NCBI GenBank assembly: GCA_016125035.1
Contig: WGMN01000007.1
Coordinates: forward strand, 1 to 52,577
Direction: 5' to 3'
DNA length: 52,577 nucleotides
Origin: Pseudomonadota bacterium
GTDB taxonomy: Bacteria; Pseudomonadota; Alphaproteobacteria; UBA2136; UBA6156
Numbering within the stretch: position 1 is the stretch's first letter; each line of letters starts with the position of its first letter. Positions 51,099 through 52,577 of this stretch are shown here, one piece after another. The notes beneath the pieces were generated by a model. That model did no database searches. It was given only the letters and a program-made list of their open reading frames with translations, and had not been told where the DNA came from. Made by a program: the position numbers and the translations under genes.

Positions 51099-51719
51099 AT
51101 GGCCCGCAAGCCAAGCCGCAAGCCGCAAAAACGGCCCGGTGAGTGGCGTTTCACCGTCCTGCGCGACAAAATCCTGCCTCTGGTCATTCCCACCATCGAG
51201 GCCTACGGCCGTCCGATGACAGCAAACGAGCTGGCTGAGGTTCTGGCCATCCAGCACCCCAACCTGCTCAAGGATGAAGAGCTTTTGCGGGCCTTCCGCA
51301 TGAACCTCTCCAACCTCTGCAAGGGAGAACCCAAAAGCAGGCGCAAGCGTCGTACCCGCCGCCCGCCGCCGGTGCTTGTCCATCTCAAGGGCTTCGGCTA
51401 CTGGCCGGTCAAGCTCAAGCGCTTCAGCAACCGCAAGCTGAAGAACAGCAAGCCCTGGAACTGCGGTAAGCTCACGCCGCAGATCATCGGCGCCGAGACA
51501 CGGCTGGCGCTCCACCTCAACGGTGGCGAAATGCAGATGACCTCCTTATGGCGGCGCCTGCAAAAGCGCGGTCTGGATATCCCGCTGCGCCACATCCGCG
51601 GGACAACCTCCCGTGCTCTCACGCTGCCGGAATGGCTCAGCGACCCGGAATTCCGCATCGATACGCGGAAGAACCTGGTCGCCCTCACCGCGCCAACCCG
51701 CTCGCTCTACGCGGCTTAA
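51099..51719 (+). CDS. Basic protein with winged-helix-like N-terminus, unknown
   Basis: A 206-residue, strongly basic protein. Residues about 17-75 (F-T-V-L-R-D-K-I-L-P-L-V-I-P-T-I-E-A-Y-G-R-P-M-T-A-N-E-L-A) look like the winged-helix found at the start of HB1/ASXL/restriction-enzyme accessory proteins; a long Arg/Lys stretch (K-S-R-R-K-R-R-T-R-R-P-P) follows. The second half repeats an M-T-S-L-W-R-R-L pattern that could be another helix-turn-helix. This suggests nucleic-acid binding, which is inference. GGAGGA lies seven bases before the ATG, and it has its own promoter and terminator. Confidence 0.6.
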   Translation: MARKPSRKPQKRPGEWRFTVLRDKILPLVIPTIEAYGRPMTANELAEVLAIQHPNLLKDEELLRAFRMNLSNLCKGEPKSRRKRRTRRPPPVLVHLKGFGYWPVKLKRFSNRKLKNSKPWNCGKLTPQIIGAETRLALHLNGGEMQMTSLWRRLQKRGLDIPLRHIRGTTSRALTLPEWLSDPEFRIDTRKNLVALTAPTRSLYAA

Positions 51720-51726
51720 ACGCACT

Positions 51727-51770
51727 CAAGCGCCCCCTTCCAATCCGGGAAGGGGGCGCTTGTCGTTTCT
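51727..51770 (+). terminator. Rho-independent terminator (bidirectional)
   Basis: Perfect 15-bp stem CAAGCGCCCCCTTCC with its complement, followed by TCGTTTCT, between two convergent genes. Confidence 0.9.
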
Positions 51771-51773
51771 CGT

Positions 51774-52436
51774 TCATCCCACCCGGCGCAGGCACCGCCT
51801 GTGGTGGGCTTTCGGCAGGTGGGTCACGCACGGCAGGCGCAGGCGGCGGCCCAACCTCATCCACTGCTGTCTGTGCGCTTCCAACTCTTCTTCCACCTGC
51901 ACCTCCACCTGCGGCAGCCAGGTCAGCAGGTTGTGGTCCATGTCGGTCTTGCACGCAACGCTGCGGTGCAGCATGCGGCCGTCATAGGCCATCTGGCACA
52001 GCCCCAGCGGTTGCAAGCCGGCCAGTTGAGAGGCGTCGAGCGGCAAGGTGGTGGTCACCACCTGCACCGGCAGGCTCACCCCCGGCACGCGGTAGTATCC
52101 CACCAGCCGTGAGGCCACCGTGTCTTTATCCTCTCCACGGTTCAGGTGCCCCACAAACAGGCCTGCGTTGTCATGGCTTTGCAGCCACTTGTCCTGCCAG
52201 GCTTGCCAGGCGGGGGGCACCTCCACCTGTGGGCCGTCGTGCATAAAGTCGTTCATCGGCACCCACACACTCATACACATGGGTATCTTCAAGGCCATGC
52301 AAGTCGGCAGGTAGGCGCCAAACACTTTGGCGCGCAGGGGGGCGGGCCGGTGCGGGTCACCCTGGTGCAGGGCGCCTAAAACCAGGTTGGCCTCGCGGCG
52401 TGCGGCCTGGGGCAGCCCAATCACCCCCAGCGCCTG
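51774..52436 (-). CDS. Hypothetical protein, 5' end replaced by insertion sequence
   Basis: About 220 residues remain, including K-I-P-M-C-M-S-V-W-V-P-M-N-D-F-M-H-D, V-P-P-A-W-Q-A-W-Q-D-K-W-L and V-E-V-Q-V-E-E-E-L-E-A-H-R-Q-Q-W, with a basic C-terminus. The frame runs back into the insertion sequence, where only a TTG (52439) is available, so the true N-terminus was probably lost. No family is recognised. The TTG has the same position and frame within the element as the one at the left end, so the element itself may supply a start for whatever it lands in front of. Confidence 0.5.
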   Translation of the reverse strand, partial: QALGVIGLPQAARREANLVLGALHQGDPHRPAPLRAKVFGAYLPTCMALKIPMCMSVWVPMNDFMHDGPQVEVPPAWQAWQDKWLQSHDNAGLFVGHLNRGEDKDTVASRLVGYYRVPGVSLPVQVVTTTLPLDASQLAGLQPLGLCQMAYDGRMLHRSVACKTDMDHNLLTWLPQVEVQVEEELEAHRQQWMRLGRRLRLPCVTHLPKAHHRRCLRRVG

Positions 52437-52577
52437 CAAGCCTATCCTACTATTGACATAAAAATATTTTCATTTAATATTTTTATATAAAAAGAAAGAT
52501 ACTTATATGGCTTTTCGGGTTTTGAACGATGTAGAATGGCATTTTATAAAAAATATTTTACCGGAGAGGCTTTTCAA
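52437..52577 (+). mobile_element. Right-end copy of the same IS5-like insertion sequence (partial)
   Basis: Bases 52437-52559 are the inverted counterpart of 1-123. This copy extends 18 bases further into the transposase gene. TTGACA at 52453-52458 followed by AATATT or TATATA-like boxes may be the transposase promoter. The far end of the element is off the contig. Confidence 0.75.
52507..52577 (+). CDS. IS5-like transposase, N-terminal fragment (runs off contig)
   Basis: Reads MAFRVLNDVEWHFIKNILPE followed by R-L-F. The order V-L-N-D-V-E-W-x-x-I-K-x-I-L-P matches the common (L)-x-D-x-Q/E-W-x-x-(I/L)-x-P-L-L-P opening of IS5-family transposases. It is the more complete of the two copies. The catalytic domain lies outside the contig. 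Confidence 0.6.
   Translation, partial: MAFRVLNDVEWHFIKNILPERLF

Overview
The window looks like one chromosomal contig of a GC-rich Gram-negative bacterium, most likely an alphaproteobacterium. The call rests on sigma-32 (RpoH) with an intact RpoH box, full-length GyrA, LipB, a MaeB-type malic enzyme, an LpxR-type lipid A deacylase, a type Va autotransporter, a two-partner secretion pair and the overall codon and GC usage. I cannot place it more finely from sequence alone. Almost every gene is ordinary core metabolism, translation or envelope biology. The unusual part is the repeat biology between and inside the genes.

Layout. Both contig ends are AT-rich and are inverted copies of the same 123-bp sequence. 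Each carries the first codons of an IS5-like transposase that runs off the contig, so the contig is bounded by two copies of one insertion sequence, and the gene next to each copy lacks its 5' end. From left to right: a truncated gene; an ABC exporter; a scar containing duplicated 3' ends of the ABC gene and of lipB; lipB; tRNA-Leu; a GDP-mannose block (gmd, manC, glycosyltransferase); tRNA-Arg; a lone prepilin peptidase overlapping a short CCA-adding enzyme; an SCO1 copper chaperone; maeB; mgtE; a TPR/SGNH-like protein; gyrA; ogt; a cyclophilin-like lipoprotein; three small orphan genes each ending in a strong terminator; queA-tgt; mscS; a lipoprotein; two tRNA-Lys genes; a divergent two-partner secretion pair (1750-residue adhesin and its TpsB pore); rpoH; a GNAT acetyltransferase and rluD; a tRNA cluster (Cys, Gly, Glu, Asn); a response regulator overlapping a BarA-like hybrid kinase; NIF3-like and PCMT-like proteins; lpxR; an autotransporter; two tRNA-Ser genes; mltB-rlpA-dacA (cell-wall remodelling); tmk; and a winged-helix-like orphan.

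Repeats. (1) At least thirteen places hold short tandem arrays of 7-nt words (families such as AATAACC, CCTCGTT, CGGGTTA, CCAATCA, CGGTAAT), which resemble the short tandemly repeated repetitive sequences described in cyanobacteria. Four lie in frame inside conserved enzymes (LipB, QueA, RluD, DacA-like). Two lie where a ribosome-binding site should be (gyrA, rluD). Several form long inverted repeats around a shared GGCGGCGAAGCCGCC core. (2) Three tRNA genes (Lys-TTT, Gly, Asn) have a diverged or partial copy of their own 3' half nearby, and two of these copies are interrupted at the anticodon loop. (3) A GC-rich dispersed element follows tgt and mscS, and a hairpin built on AAAAATGT/ACATTTTT recurs after tgt and in the 5' part of rlpA.

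All ten tRNA genes encode their own CCA end. Many transcription units end in clear hairpin terminators, and most tRNA genes have a recognisable TTGNNN-N15-17-TANNNN promoter. No CRISPR array, rRNA, prophage or plasmid replication gene was seen.
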